Below the pieces are notes generated by a model that did not search any database, had not been told where the DNA came from, and was given only the letters and a program-made list of their open reading frames with translations. A program made the position numbers and the translations under genes. Shown piece after piece: positions 55,159-64,000 of a stretch of 64,000 nt of DNA (position 1 is the first letter of the stretch; each line of letters starts with the position of its first letter). Origin of the DNA: Schistocerca nitens (lineage: Eukaryota; Arthropoda; Insecta; Orthoptera; Acrididae); assembly GCF_023898315.1 (NCBI RefSeq), contig NC_064614.1, positions 703,376,720-703,440,719 of the forward strand. Reading direction: 5' to 3'.

Positions 55159-56541
55159 ATGGGGGATTCTTCCGCAATGGTTTCCTCACCTTCCACTATG
55201 TCTGCTCACAAACGTAAGTTCACTGAGTCTCAACCACAGTCAGTTCTTCCATCGTTGCCACAGTTCCTTGTTGTTTCTCGGTCTGACGAAGGTCACGACT
55301 TCTCCACAGTCAACCCTTTCATTATTCAGAAAGGTGTCGACGCAATTGCTGGTCCTGTAAAGTCTTGTTCCAGATTACGTAATGGCACCCTGTTGTTAGA
55401 AACACACAGTGCCCTCCAGGCACAAAAATTGCTGCGTACCTCACTACTACACACTTTCCCTGTCCGGGTGGAACCGCACCGTACCTTAAATTCCTCGCGT
55501 GGAGTAGTTTATACACGCTCCCTCGATGGACTGTCTGACGAAGAAATTCAGCACTACCTGTCAGACCAGGGCGTAACGGCTGTTCATAGGGTTATGAAAA
55601 GGGTTGACACGAAGATCATTCCAACCCGCACTGTCTTTTTGACATTTGACAAAGTGCAACCCCCATCGAAAATCAAAGGAGGCTATGAGATAATTTCCGT
55701 TCGTCCTTACGTCCCAAACCCTACGCGTTGCTATCGGTGCCAGCGATTCAATCACACCAGCCAGTCCTGTTCTAATCCGGCCAAATGTGTTACGTGTGGC
55801 AGGGATGCCCATGAGGGTGCTTGTCCACCTCCATCCCCTCGCTGCATCAACTGTATGGGTGACCACGCTGCTTCCTCTAGAGATTGCCCAGTTTTTAAGG
55901 ACGAAAAGCTCATCCAGGAAATAAGAGTGAAGGAAAAGGTGTCGACCTTTGCTGCTCGGAAATTATTCGCCAGTCGACAGCCCACCGTGCCTCAGACAGG
56001 CAAATACAGCACTGTCCTTGCTTCTCCTCGGCCAACAAAGGAGGCGGCCACGCAGACTTGCGACCTCACCTTTAGTGCCACGGTCGTCCGATCGGCCAGC
56101 GCAAAGATCGCCCGTTCAACTTCACCACTTTCGCCTGCCCACTCTTTGGCTCACCCTTCGTCGGGTTCTGCTAAATCTCGAGCCCAAAAGTCAGACACCA
56201 AGTCTTCGAAGAAAGAGCATACTCGTGAAGAGATTTTACGTACGGCAACTTCACCACCATCGGTTCCTCCTTCCTCTAAACCTCATACTTCCAAGAAGGC
56301 TACAAAGAAACCCAGTTCCTCTCCTTCTCCGCCAAGGCGTGTCCCATCCACAGCGCCACCTGGCGGAAATCGCCCGCGGCCGTCTTCTGTGTCGCCGAGG
56401 CGCACTGCTGGTGGCCGGTCAACCGGCCGATCGCTGGTGGCAGGAGCTGCTCCTGACCAACCTATGGATCAGGATCTTCTGCCTTCGGCTGAATGCCATT
56501 CCATGCTGTCGGTCGCAAGCTCTGAGCAGTCGTTGAGTTGA
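55159..56541 (+). CDS. LINE ORF1 (gag-like nucleic-acid-binding protein)
   Basis: A 460-residue frame from the first in-frame ATG, MGDSSAMVSSP (an upstream in-frame GTG at 55078 is not needed). Residues about 30-180 resemble an RNA-binding gag region (HDFSTVNPFIIQKGVDAI; RNGTLLLETHS; LSDEEIQHYL). Residues 191-243 carry three zinc knuckles: CYRCQRFNHTSQSC (C-x2-C-x4-H-x4-C), CVTCGRDAHEGAC and CINCMGDHAASSRDC. The rest is a basic, Ser/Pro-rich tail. Such proteins coat the element RNA and form the ribonucleoprotein that moves to the nucleus. It ends 40 bp before ORF2. It has no stop or shift, so this protein could still be made. Confidence 0.88.
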   Translation: MGDSSAMVSSPSTMSAHKRKFTESQPQSVLPSLPQFLVVSRSDEGHDFSTVNPFIIQKGVDAIAGPVKSCSRLRNGTLLLETHSALQAQKLLRTSLLHTFPVRVEPHRTLNSSRGVVYTRSLDGLSDEEIQHYLSDQGVTAVHRVMKRVDTKIIPTRTVFLTFDKVQPPSKIKGGYEIISVRPYVPNPTRCYRCQRFNHTSQSCSNPAKCVTCGRDAHEGACPPPSPRCINCMGDHAASSRDCPVFKDEKLIQEIRVKEKVSTFAARKLFASRQPTVPQTGKYSTVLASPRPTKEAATQTCDLTFSATVVRSASAKIARSTSPLSPAHSLAHPSSGSAKSRAQKSDTKSSKKEHTREEILRTATSPPSVPPSSKPHTSKKATKKPSSSPSPPRRVPSTAPPGGNRPRPSSVSPRRTAGGRSTGRSLVAGAAPDQPMDQDLLPSAECHSMLSVASSEQSLS

Positions 56542-56581
56542 CAGCACCCTTGGTCACATTCCTCCATTTTCTGTTCACCCT

Positions 56582-59500
56582 ATGTCCATTATCCACTGGA
56601 ATATCCGCGGCATTCGAGCCAATCGGGATGAATTGTCGATCCTCTTACGATCCTACTCGCCGGTCATCTTCTGTCTTCAGGAAACAAAGCTGCGTCCTAA
56701 TGACCGCTTTGTTCTCCCTCATTTTCAGTCCGTCCGATATGACCTCCCCTCTGTGGAAGGCACTCCAGCCCATGGAGGACTCATGATTCTTCTCCATGAT
56801 ACTCTCCATTATCATCCAATCCCCTTAGACAGTTCCTTCCAAGCTGTCGCCGTCCGTCTTTCCCTTTCTGGATACACGTTCTCTCTTTGTACTGTATACA
56901 TTCCATCATCCACACCGATGGCACGAGCTGATCTCCTTCATCTTCTTGGTCAGCTTCCACCCCCCTATTTGCTGGTTGGGGACTTCAATGCCCACCACCC
57001 GCTTTGGGGATCTCCACATCCTTGTCCACGTGGCTCCCTATTGCTAGACGTCTTCCACCAAGCGGATCTAGTTTGCCTCAACACTGGGGTCCCCACGTTT
57101 TTGTCTGCCTCCACGACAAATTTATCTCATTTGGACCTTGCGATCGGTACTGTTCCGCTTGCTCGGCGCTTCGAATGGTTCGCCCTTGATGATACACACT
57201 CGAGTGACCACTTTCCATGAGTCCTTAGGCTGCAGCCTCAACTGCCATATATGCGCCCGCGACGCTGGAAGTTTGCCCAAGCCGATTGGACACTTTTTTC
57301 GTCTCTAGCGACATTCGATGACCGTCGCTTTCCCAGCGTCGACGATGAGGTCACACATTTTACCGACGTTATTCTTACAGCTGCGGAACGTTCAATACCA
57401 CGCACCTCCGAATTGCCCCGGCGCCCCCCAGTTCCTTGGTGGAACGAGGCATGCCGTGACGCAATCCGTGAGCGGCGACGTGCTCTTCGCATTTTCCGTC
57501 ACCATCCTACTTTGGCAAACAGTATCCGCTATAAGCAACTCCGTGCGCGATGCCGTCGCGTCATCCGCGATAGCAAGAAGGCAAGCTGGCAATTCTTTAT
57601 TAGCTCCTTTAACACCTTCACTCCCTCCTCGGAAGTTTGGAGTCGGCTTCGACGGTTCTCAGGCGCGCCTAGTTTCTCCCCGGTCTCTGGGCTCACTGTC
57701 GCGCATGATACCTTAGTGGACCCCGTCGCAATTTCTAACTCATTGGGTCAGCACTTTGCTGAGATTTCGAGTTCTTCACATTACCCGCCAGCGTTTCTCC
57801 CGAAGAAACGTGCAGCGGAAGTGCGACCTCTTGCCTTCTCCTCTCAAAATCGCGAAAGCTACAATACTGTTTTCTCCATGCGGGAACTCCAACATGCCCT
57901 CTCTTCTTCTCGCTCCTCCGCCCCTGGATCGGATGGTATCCATGTCCAAATGTTGCTGCATTTATCAACCCATAGTCTGCGTTACCTCCTTCGCCTTTAT
58001 AATCGAATTTGGACCGACAGTACCTTTCCCAGACGATGGCGGGAAGCTATCGTCGTTCCCATTCCGAAACCTGGAAAGGACAAACATCTCCCCTCTAGCT
58101 ATCGCCCCATTTCTCTCACGAGTAGTGTCTGTAAGATTTTGGAGCGTATGGTGAATTACCGTTTAGCTTGGTGGCTGGAATCACGCAGTCTTTTAACACC
58201 TGCCCAATGCGGATTCCGAAAGCATCGCTCTGCAGTTGACCATCTTGTTGCTCTCTCCACTTATATCATGAACAATTTTCTCAGGAAACGCCAAACGGTA
58301 GCAATATTTTTTGATCTGGAGAGAGCATACGATACCTGTTGGAGGACAGGCATCCTCCGCACACTGTTCTCTTGGGGCTTTCGAGGCCGGCTGCCCCTTT
58401 TTCTTCGCGAATTTATGGCAGAGCGAACATTTAGGGTGCGGGTGAACACTACTCTCTCCCGTACTTTCTCTCAAGAAAACGGGGTACCCCAGGGCTCCGT
58501 GCTGAGTGTTGTACTGTTTGCCATCGCTATAAATCCAATTATGGATTGTCTCCTTCCTGACGTCTCGGGCTCCCTCTTTGTGGACGATTTTGCGATCTAC
58601 TACAGCTCTCAACGGACCAGCCTTCTTGAACGCCGTCTTCAAGGATGTCTCGATCGCCTCCACTCTTGGAGCCTCGAAACCGGCTTCCGTTTTTCTCCCA
58701 GTAAGACCGTTTGTATTAATTTTTGGCGACGTAAGGAGTTTCTTCCGCCCTCCTTACATCTAGGTCCTGTCAACCTTCCGTTTTCAGACGTCACTAAATT
58801 CTTGGGTCTTATGTTTGACAGAAAACTGTGCTGGTCCTCCCACGTTTCCTATCTTTCGGCTCGCTGTCTGCGAACGCTCAACACCCTCCGTGTCCTGAAT
58901 GGTACCTCCTGGGGAGCGGACCGAGTGGTCCTTCTCCGCCTCTATCGCGCCTTAGTGCGCTCGAAATTGGACTATGGAAGCATAGTCTACTCCTCTGCTC
59001 GGCCGTCTATTCTTCGGCGTCTCGACTCTATCCACCACCGTGGATTACGTTTAGCGTCTGGAGCTTTTTACACTAGCCCTGTGGAAAGCCTTTATGCTGA
59101 GACTGCTGAACCTCCGCTGTCCAATCGGCGAGCGGTCCTTCTGAGCCGTTATGCTAGCCATCTGTCTTCCATGCCTGCTAATCCAGCCCATGACCCTTTT
59201 TTCGACGCCTCCTTTGATGTAGGGTATGCAGGCCGCTCCTCCTCCCTACTATCCCCGGGAGTCCGCTTCCGTCAACTGCTCCATTCTCTTTCCTTCCACT
59301 TTCCTAAAACCTTCTTGACAACTTGGGGTACAGCACCGCCTTGGCTCCGTCCCCGGATCTGTCTGCTCCGTGATCTTTGTCAATTTCCCAAGGAAGGTAC
59401 ACCTTCACTTGTTTATCGTCGGGCATTTGCTGCTCTATGTGCACAAATGACGGACGCCACCTTTATTTACACCGACGGCTCGAAAACATCGTTGGGTGTA

Positions 59501-60268
59501 GGGAGTGCCTATATTGTTGGCGACGCCCCAAATCACTTTCGGCTTCCCGACCAGTGTTCGGTTTATACTGCGGAGCTTTTCGCTGTTCTCCAGGCTGTCC
59601 ACTACATCCGCCGCCATCAGTGTATACAGTACGTAATCTGCTCGGATTCTCTCAGCTCTCTCCTCAGTCTCCAAGCTCTTTATCCTGTGCACCCTCTGGT
59701 CCACCGGATTCAGGACTGACTGCGCTCGCTCCACCTGGGGGGCGTCTCGGTGGCGTTCCTCTGGCTCCCGGGACACGCTGGTATCTGTGGGAATGAGGCG
59801 GCCGATATAGCGGCCAAGGCTGCAGTCTCTCTTCCTCGGCCAGCTATTCAGTCGCTTCCCTTCACCGATCTACAGAGCGGTTTATGTCGCAAAGTTGCTC
59901 ATTTATGGCTTGAACATTGGTCAACACTTCCGCGAAATAAATTGCGGGAAGTGAAAGCCCTTCCTTGTGCTTGGACCTCTTCCTCCCGAACGCGTCGTAG
60001 GGAGGAGGTGATTTTAGCTAGACTCCGGATAGGGCACTGTCTTTTTAGCCATCGACATCTTTTAAGCGGCGATCCTCCCCCACTCTGTCCCCACTGCTCT
60101 CAGCTGTGGACGGTAAGACACCTTTTAATTGAATGCCCCTATTTTAATCCGTTACGCTCCCGTCTCCAGCTATCGCCTGATCTATCGTCGATTTTAGCAG
60201 ATGACACGCGCTCAGCCGACCGCATTCTCCAGTTTATTAGTGACAGTGAAATGACGTCAGTCATTTGA
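56582..60268 (+). pseudogene. LINE ORF2: endonuclease, reverse transcriptase, RNase H; two TGA stops
   Basis: One frame of 1229 codons is interrupted only by TGA at 57218-57220 and 59717-59719. Endonuclease (1-230): SIIHWNIRGIRAN, FCLQETKL, VGDFNAHHPLWG, SSDHFP. Reverse transcriptase (about 440-760): YRPISLTSSVCKILERM, QCGFRKHRSAVDHL, FFDLERAYDTCW (catalytic Asp), NGVPQGSVLSVVLFAI, SLFVDDFAIYY (catalytic DD), FLGLMFDRKLCW. RNase H (about 955-1080): FIYTDGSKT, AELFAVLQAV, CSDSLSSLLS, LPGHAGICGNEAADIAAK. The C-terminus has CPHCSQLWTVRHLLIEC (C-x2-C-x7-H-x4-C). Both stops could come from CGA codons by CpG decay, which is an inference. All catalytic motifs are otherwise present. Confidence 0.9.
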
Positions 60269-60471
60269 AGTTTTATCGGGGACCATCAACCCCTCTCTGT
60301 AGTGGACTTTTAAGCCTTGTTTCTGCTTTTAGTGTCTCCAATTATTTGAGTTTCGTTCCCATTTTTGCTGTTTTCCATTTTCAGTTTTTATTATTTCCTC
60401 AGTCACGGACCGGGCGCTAATGACCATAGCACTTTTGCGCCCTAAAACCACAAAAAAAAAAAAAAAAAAAG

Positions 60472-60484
60472 ACCCTCTACCAGC
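60472..60484. repeat. Target-site duplication, right
   Basis: ACCCTCTACCAGC, identical to 54488-54500. Confidence 0.95.
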
Positions 60485-61135
60485 TTTTCTCTGGTACCAA
60501 GGAAGCTGTTCCCTGTATTCTTAACTGATGTCCTACCATCCTGGTTCTCACCCTCGTCAGTGTTTTCCATATATTACTTTCCTCGCCGAGTCTGCGGAGA
60601 ATATCCTCATTCGTTACCCTATCAGTCCACCTAATTTTCAACATTCGTCTGTTGTACCACATCTCAGATATTTCGATTCTCTAATGTTATGGTTTTGTTC
60701 TAGTCCATGTTTCACTACCATGCAGTGTAGTGCCCCAAACGTACATTATCAGGAATTTCGTCCTCAAGTTAAGGCAAATCTTTGATACTAGTAGTTTTCC
60801 CTTGGCCCTCGCTGCTCCGTCCATCATGGGTTATTTTGCTGCATATGTAGCAGAATTACCTGACTTCGTCATCCACAATTCTGATGTTAAGTTTCTCGCT
60901 GTTCTCATTTGTGCGACTTTCGTCTTTCTTCGAATTACTCTCAATCGATATTCTGTGCTCATTAGATTTCTTTATTCCATTTAACAGAACCTGTAATTCT
61001 TATTAACGTTCACAGAGAATAGTAACGTCATCAGCGAATATTATCATCGATATCCTTTCTCCTTGAATTTTAATCCCACTCCTGAATCTTTCTTTCATTT
61101 CTGTTATTGCTTTCTTTCAGGCTTATTGTTCCCAC
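60485..61135 (-). pseudogene. Older RTE-like LINE relic, main part
   Basis: On the - strand the piece near 60662-60480 reads MWYNRRMLKIRWTDRVTNED and RRLGEESNIWKTLTRVR, parallel to the C-terminal region of copies A and B (MWCYRRMLKIRWVDH). Around 61090-61010 the complement reads FRSGIKIQGE and, after a gap, ADDVTILF-like, the reverse transcriptase active-site region. Deletions and stops are frequent. It was the target of the full-length LINE. Only this 3' third is present. Confidence 0.65.
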
Positions 61136-61400
61136 ACAACACACACATTTGGTGTTCGTCCCTCATCATTGTGACTTTGTGGAACAGACGCGGCTGCGCA
61201 TTATGGACAATCTTAGCTTTATGATATGGAACGTTCAGCAAAATCTCGTTGCTATATAGTTCCCAGAAATTGCAATGGATCATTGACGATTAGACTGGCG
61301 TCATTGCTCAGTTGGGTTGTTGAGTTGTGAACTAGAACCGTCGCCCAAAAAATAAGCTCAGCGGAGGTCGCGTTACGAGCAAAAGCTGAAGTAAATACAG
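61136..61400. other. No recognisable gene
   Basis: Spacer between the RTE-like relic and a mariner relic; nothing identified. Confidence 0.4.
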
Positions 61401-61401
61401 G

Positions 61402-62460
61402 GTATTTTAAAATGAATGTATCGGTTTTAAGGCTTTGTACCATTTATTAAATTAAATTTACAATTATAAATAATACCTCAAATCAAAGATAAAATGAAAC
61501 GTTTTTGTTTGTATACCTTTCTGTAGTGGAAATAGTATGCAACGACCAAGAGTGACTGAATAACGTGTTGAACGAGTGAGTCTCACGCGTAGCCTCAAGA
61601 AATCAATTCTGAACGCTAGTTGTGAATTAGCCAGTCCATTCACGATTGTGTGGAGACTTTTAAGGGACGCTTACGACTTTTGCAGTTGTTATAAGCTCTA
61701 AAGCGTACAGACTACGTTTTACGTGTCGACTTTGCCAACAAAATGTTGCTGCATGATGACGATTTTCTGGATCTTGTCGCCTTCAGTGATGATTCGACAT
61801 GTCACCTATGTGGAGATGGGACCATACATAATGTGCGCTTCTGGGGGGGGGGGGGGGGTCAGAAAATCCACACGAGATGGTACAGTTGCAGCGAGACTCC
61901 CTCAGTTGAATGTTTTCTGTGCCATATCCCGGCGGAAAGTTTTGGGCTTTTCCTTTTCGTCGAAGCAACTGTAACTGGTATTTCTTATCTTGATGCGCAA
62001 GAACTATGGCTCTTTCTCAATTGGAAGAAGTTGAACAACAGAACTTTAATTGACAGCAAGATGGTGTTCTGCCTCACTGGCAACTCAGCACACTATTGGT
62101 TAAACGATGTACCCGACCGCTGGATTGGCCGCAAAGGATCGGATGACAAAGCTTTTTTTGCATGACCTCGTTCACACACGATTTGTGACGCCGTGCGACT
62201 TTTACTTTGTGGTTCGCAAAGGACGATGTTCCTACGCTACTACCTGACCTGCCCGTATTTACAAGCAGCATAGTGTCAACAATTAGTGATCAAAGTTTGG
62301 GAAGAACTCGCCTATCGACTCAACGAGTGACGAATGGTGCTCACTTTGAACACTTGCAAGAAAAACTGAGGTGTTCTTACATTTGATGTGTTATATACAA
62401 TTGTTAAGTTGGATGTAATAAATGCTAAAAGCCTTAAAACCCGTATATTCTCATCGATTA
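61402..62460 (+). mobile_element. Mariner-like transposon relic
   Basis: The left end (GGTTTTAAGGCTTTGTACCA near 61425) matches the reverse complement of the right end (GGGTTTTAAGGCTTTTAGCA near 62445) with further similarity inward to about 61475 and 62392. Between them are transposase fragments in several frames. These include LLHDDDFLDLVAFSDDSTC (first Asp region), QQDGVLPHWQL near 62058 (second Asp region), LDWPQRIG, and TNGAHFEHLQEKL at the C-terminus. A 17-G run at 61842-61858 and many stops or shifts show that it is long dead. Confidence 0.65.
61842..61858. repeat. Poly(G) run of 17
   Basis: Seventeen consecutive G residues within the mariner relic. Confidence 0.85.
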
Positions 62461-62589
62461 TGTTAAACGCTATTCGGGCAACTGAAAATTATAAAAAAAT
62501 ATATGTAGTGATACTAGTGTGTTTTGTCGCTCCTGCTCTTTATACACATGTATATATTTTATGGAATATGCGGATCACTGTCCTTTGAG

Positions 62590-62775
62590 ACCACGATGCA
62601 GAGGTTGAGGCAACGAACTCGCCTTGGGGAGGAGCAGGTCCACCCAGAGTTAGGTTTTCCGTCGTTTCCTTAAATCACTAAATGGGAATGAGATCTTTCC
62701 TTTGAATAGGGCACGACCGAATTCCTTCTATGTGTTTGTCCAGTCCGAGATTGAGCTCAGTCTCCAGTGATGTAA
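62590..62775 (+). repeat. Decayed tRNA-derived SINE (copy 3)
   Basis: GAGTTAGGTTTTCCGTCGTTTCC and TTTCCTTTGAATAGGGCACGACCGA match the body of the SINE at 3299-3538 and 12601-12814. The A and B boxes are poorly conserved. Confidence 0.6.
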
Positions 62776-62777
62776 TA

Positions 62778-64000
62778 CACTGCTGGCCACCGTAAATGCA
62801 ACACCAAGAAAGACAAGAGGTAGCACAACAAAATTTATTTTGTAGATAACATGTTGACCAAGTATCAAATGATTACGTTTACAGACGTCTGTGACATGTG
62901 GTTCCTGCTAGAATCAGTAGCCAGAGTAGCCGCCATTGTTGGAGATCACCGCTGCCACACATCTCGGCATTGAGTCAAAGAGACGTTGGATGTGTTCCTG
63001 GGGTACAGCAGCCCAAGCAGCTTCCACACGTTGCCAAAGATCATCTGGTGTGGCAGCTGGGGATGTAATCTGGGTCACTCGTTGAGCAACCATGGACCAC
63101 ATGTTTTCTATCGGCGAAAGATCCGGAGAGCGAGCCGGCCAGGGAAGCACTTCAATCTGGTTATTGACGAAGAACCTTTGGACAATGCGTGCCACGTGTG
63201 GTCGCGCATTATCCTGTTGAAATATGGCTGTGGCCGAGCCCTGAAGGTAAGGAAGGACAACTGGCTCCAGCACCTCGGATATGTAGCGCCGGCTATTTAA
63301 AGTACCGGCAATGCGTACTAGAGGCGTGCGAGAGTAATATCCAATACCGCCCCATACCATAATACCCGGTGCAAGACAAGTGTGGCGGTGCATAATGCAG
63401 CTGTCCAGCATCCTCTCTCCACGGTTTCTCCACACTCGAATCCGACCATCGTGGTGCTGCAGACAGAAGCGTGCCTCGTCAGTAAAGACAACGTCATTCC
63501 ATTCTGCCGTCCACATCCGTCTGTCATCACACCATTGGCGACGGAGACGTCTGTGGTTCTGCGTCAATGGTAGACGAAGCAATGGACGTCTTGCGGACAG
63601 ACCACTCAGCTGTAAACGGCGTCGAATGGTACGCGCAGACACTGGATGATGCGTTACAGACGCAATGTGCTGTGCTATGGTTCGGGATGTCACTGAGCGA
63701 TCCGTCACTGCCATGCGCACAATTTGCCTATCAGCACGTGCAGTGGTGCACCGAGGTGAATGCGATCGACCACGTCGGTCCGTCGTACCCTCCTGCATCC
63801 AACGGTCACATACAATCGCACCAAAAAGTATTGGCACAGTTACATTTTAGTGGTTGTAGGTTAAACGAAACATATATTTCAGAACAGAACCCATACATGT
63901 GACACCTTACATTACATAGTTTACAAATATGTCAAAATCACCTGTCCTTAAAGTAACATACAGTGTCATGAAAAAAAACATCGCTCTTCTGCACCCAAAA
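62778..64000 (-). mobile_element. Tc1-like DNA transposon, right end not in window or lost
   Basis: The left end CACTGCTGGCCACCGTAAATG starts after TA at 62776-62777, as expected for Tc1/mariner. The body holds a long transposase frame on the - strand. The matching far end is not clear; a CACTGTATGTTACTTT block (complement, near 63970) is only weakly similar and lacks a TA. The element may continue beyond the window. Confidence 0.75.
62914..63798 (-). CDS. Tc1-like transposase (DD34E), N-terminus incomplete
   Basis: The frame is open from 63837 and has its first ATG at 63798, ending in GGYSGY and a stop. It begins in the linker after the first helix-turn-helix (GRSHSPRCTTARADRQIVRM) and keeps the second one (ARTIRRRLQLSGL). 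The catalytic core shows VVFTDEARFCL (first Asp), IFQQDNARPHVAR (second Asp) and WPARSPDLSPIENMWSM (Glu). I count 34 residues between the second Asp and the Glu, giving DD34E as in Tc1. An intact Tc1 protein is about 340 residues; here about 295 remain. Sequence upstream to 64000 does not show the missing first DNA-binding helix block, so this copy is probably unable to bind its own ends fully. Confidence 0.8.
   Translation of the reverse strand: MQEGTTDRRGRSHSPRCTTARADRQIVRMAVTDRSVTSRTIAQHIASVTHHPVSARTIRRRLQLSGLSARRPLLRLPLTQNHRRLRRQWCDDRRMWTAEWNDVVFTDEARFCLQHHDGRIRVWRNRGERMLDSCIMHRHTCLAPGIMVWGGIGYYSRTPLVRIAGTLNSRRYISEVLEPVVLPYLQGSATAIFQQDNARPHVARIVQRFFVNNQIEVLPWPARSPDLSPIENMWSMVAQRVTQITSPAATPDDLWQRVEAAWAAVPQEHIQRLFDSMPRCVAAVISNNGGYSGY

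Larger units (their letters stand above)
54501..60471 (+). mobile_element. Full-length LINE with RNase H (I/LOA-like)
   Basis: A 5.97-kb element runs from a GC-rich 5' leader (54501-55158) through two frames to a 3' untranslated region and 19 A residues (60452-60470). A perfect 13-bp target-site duplication flanks it. ORF1 has zinc knuckles. ORF2 has endonuclease, reverse transcriptase and RNase H, a layout of the I-group LINEs; clade I or LOA is my inference. Its base composition is visibly GC-richer than the flanks. It lies within an older RTE-like relic on the opposite strand. Confidence 0.92.

Noticed and set aside
55949..56536. 195-codon open frame overlapping LINE ORF1
   Set aside because: Out-of-frame reading of the Ser/Pro-rich tail of ORF1; GC-rich coding sequence often leaves open shadows.
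58193..58663. 156-codon open frame on the - strand
   Set aside because: Antisense to LINE ORF2 inside the reverse transcriptase domain; no motif of its own.
57218..59719. UGA recoding (selenocysteine or read-through) in LINE ORF2
   Set aside because: No supporting structure seen; simple decay of CGA codons explains both stops.

Overview
The window is eukaryotic and reads as insect DNA. It contains one interrupted cellular gene with GT-AG introns and a dense, layered set of transposable elements. I infer an orthopteran (locust or grasshopper, Schistocerca-like) because several repeat families look like ones I associate with those genomes. These are the tRNA-derived SINE, the long RTE-type LINE ending in (CAA)n, and the palindromic CA-repeat element. 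That assignment is from memory and was not searched. No rRNA, functional tRNA, CRISPR or bacterial gene was seen.

Cellular gene: the 5' half of CHMP7, an ESCRT-III/ESCRT-II hybrid, lies on the + strand in three exons (27006-27280, 29871-30048, 32626-32988) with compatible splice phases. Exon 3 stops at the start of the SNF7 domain. I recognise no further exon, so intron 3 would be at least 31 kb. A possible orphan exon of another gene sits on the - strand at 11340-11439.

1-13.5 kb: mariner, Tc1-like and SINE relics, plus two inverted copies of an unknown repeat, one next to a MADF-like fragment. 13.6-18.7 kb: a decayed Ty3/gypsy relic (gag, protease), a jockey-like LINE 3' end, and a THAP/P-element-like transposase relic (-). 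19.4-25.2 kb: a 5'-truncated RTE-type LINE, then a LINE with an intact 648-codon reverse-transcriptase frame. The latter sits inside an older structure bounded by inverted repeats at 22615-22676 and 26495-26566. That older structure carries at least seven copies of an 18-bp motif in both orientations and ends about 440 bp before the CHMP7 start codon.

27-33 kb (CHMP7 introns): a Dong/R4-like LINE flanked by TAA repeats, a tRNA-derived SINE, an RTE-like relic and a palindromic MITE. 34-41.4 kb: a three-level nest. A gypsy relic (-) was split by a jockey-like LINE (+), which was split by an almost intact RTE-type LINE (-) with a 13-bp target-site duplication. 41.9-51 kb: a DD41D mariner-like element with 121-bp terminal inverted repeats, a long stretch with little recognisable, a piggyBac-like TTAA-flanked element and another mariner relic. 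51-54 kb: a second copy of the jockey-like LINE, also split by a different LINE. 54.5-60.5 kb: a full-length RNase-H-bearing LINE (ORF1 intact, ORF2 with two UGA stops) with poly(A) and a 13-bp target-site duplication, lying in an older LINE relic. 61.4-64 kb: a mariner relic, a SINE relic and a Tc1-like element with a DD34E transposase.

The elements do not form a cooperating pathway. The window is best read as a record of successive insertions around and inside one housekeeping gene.
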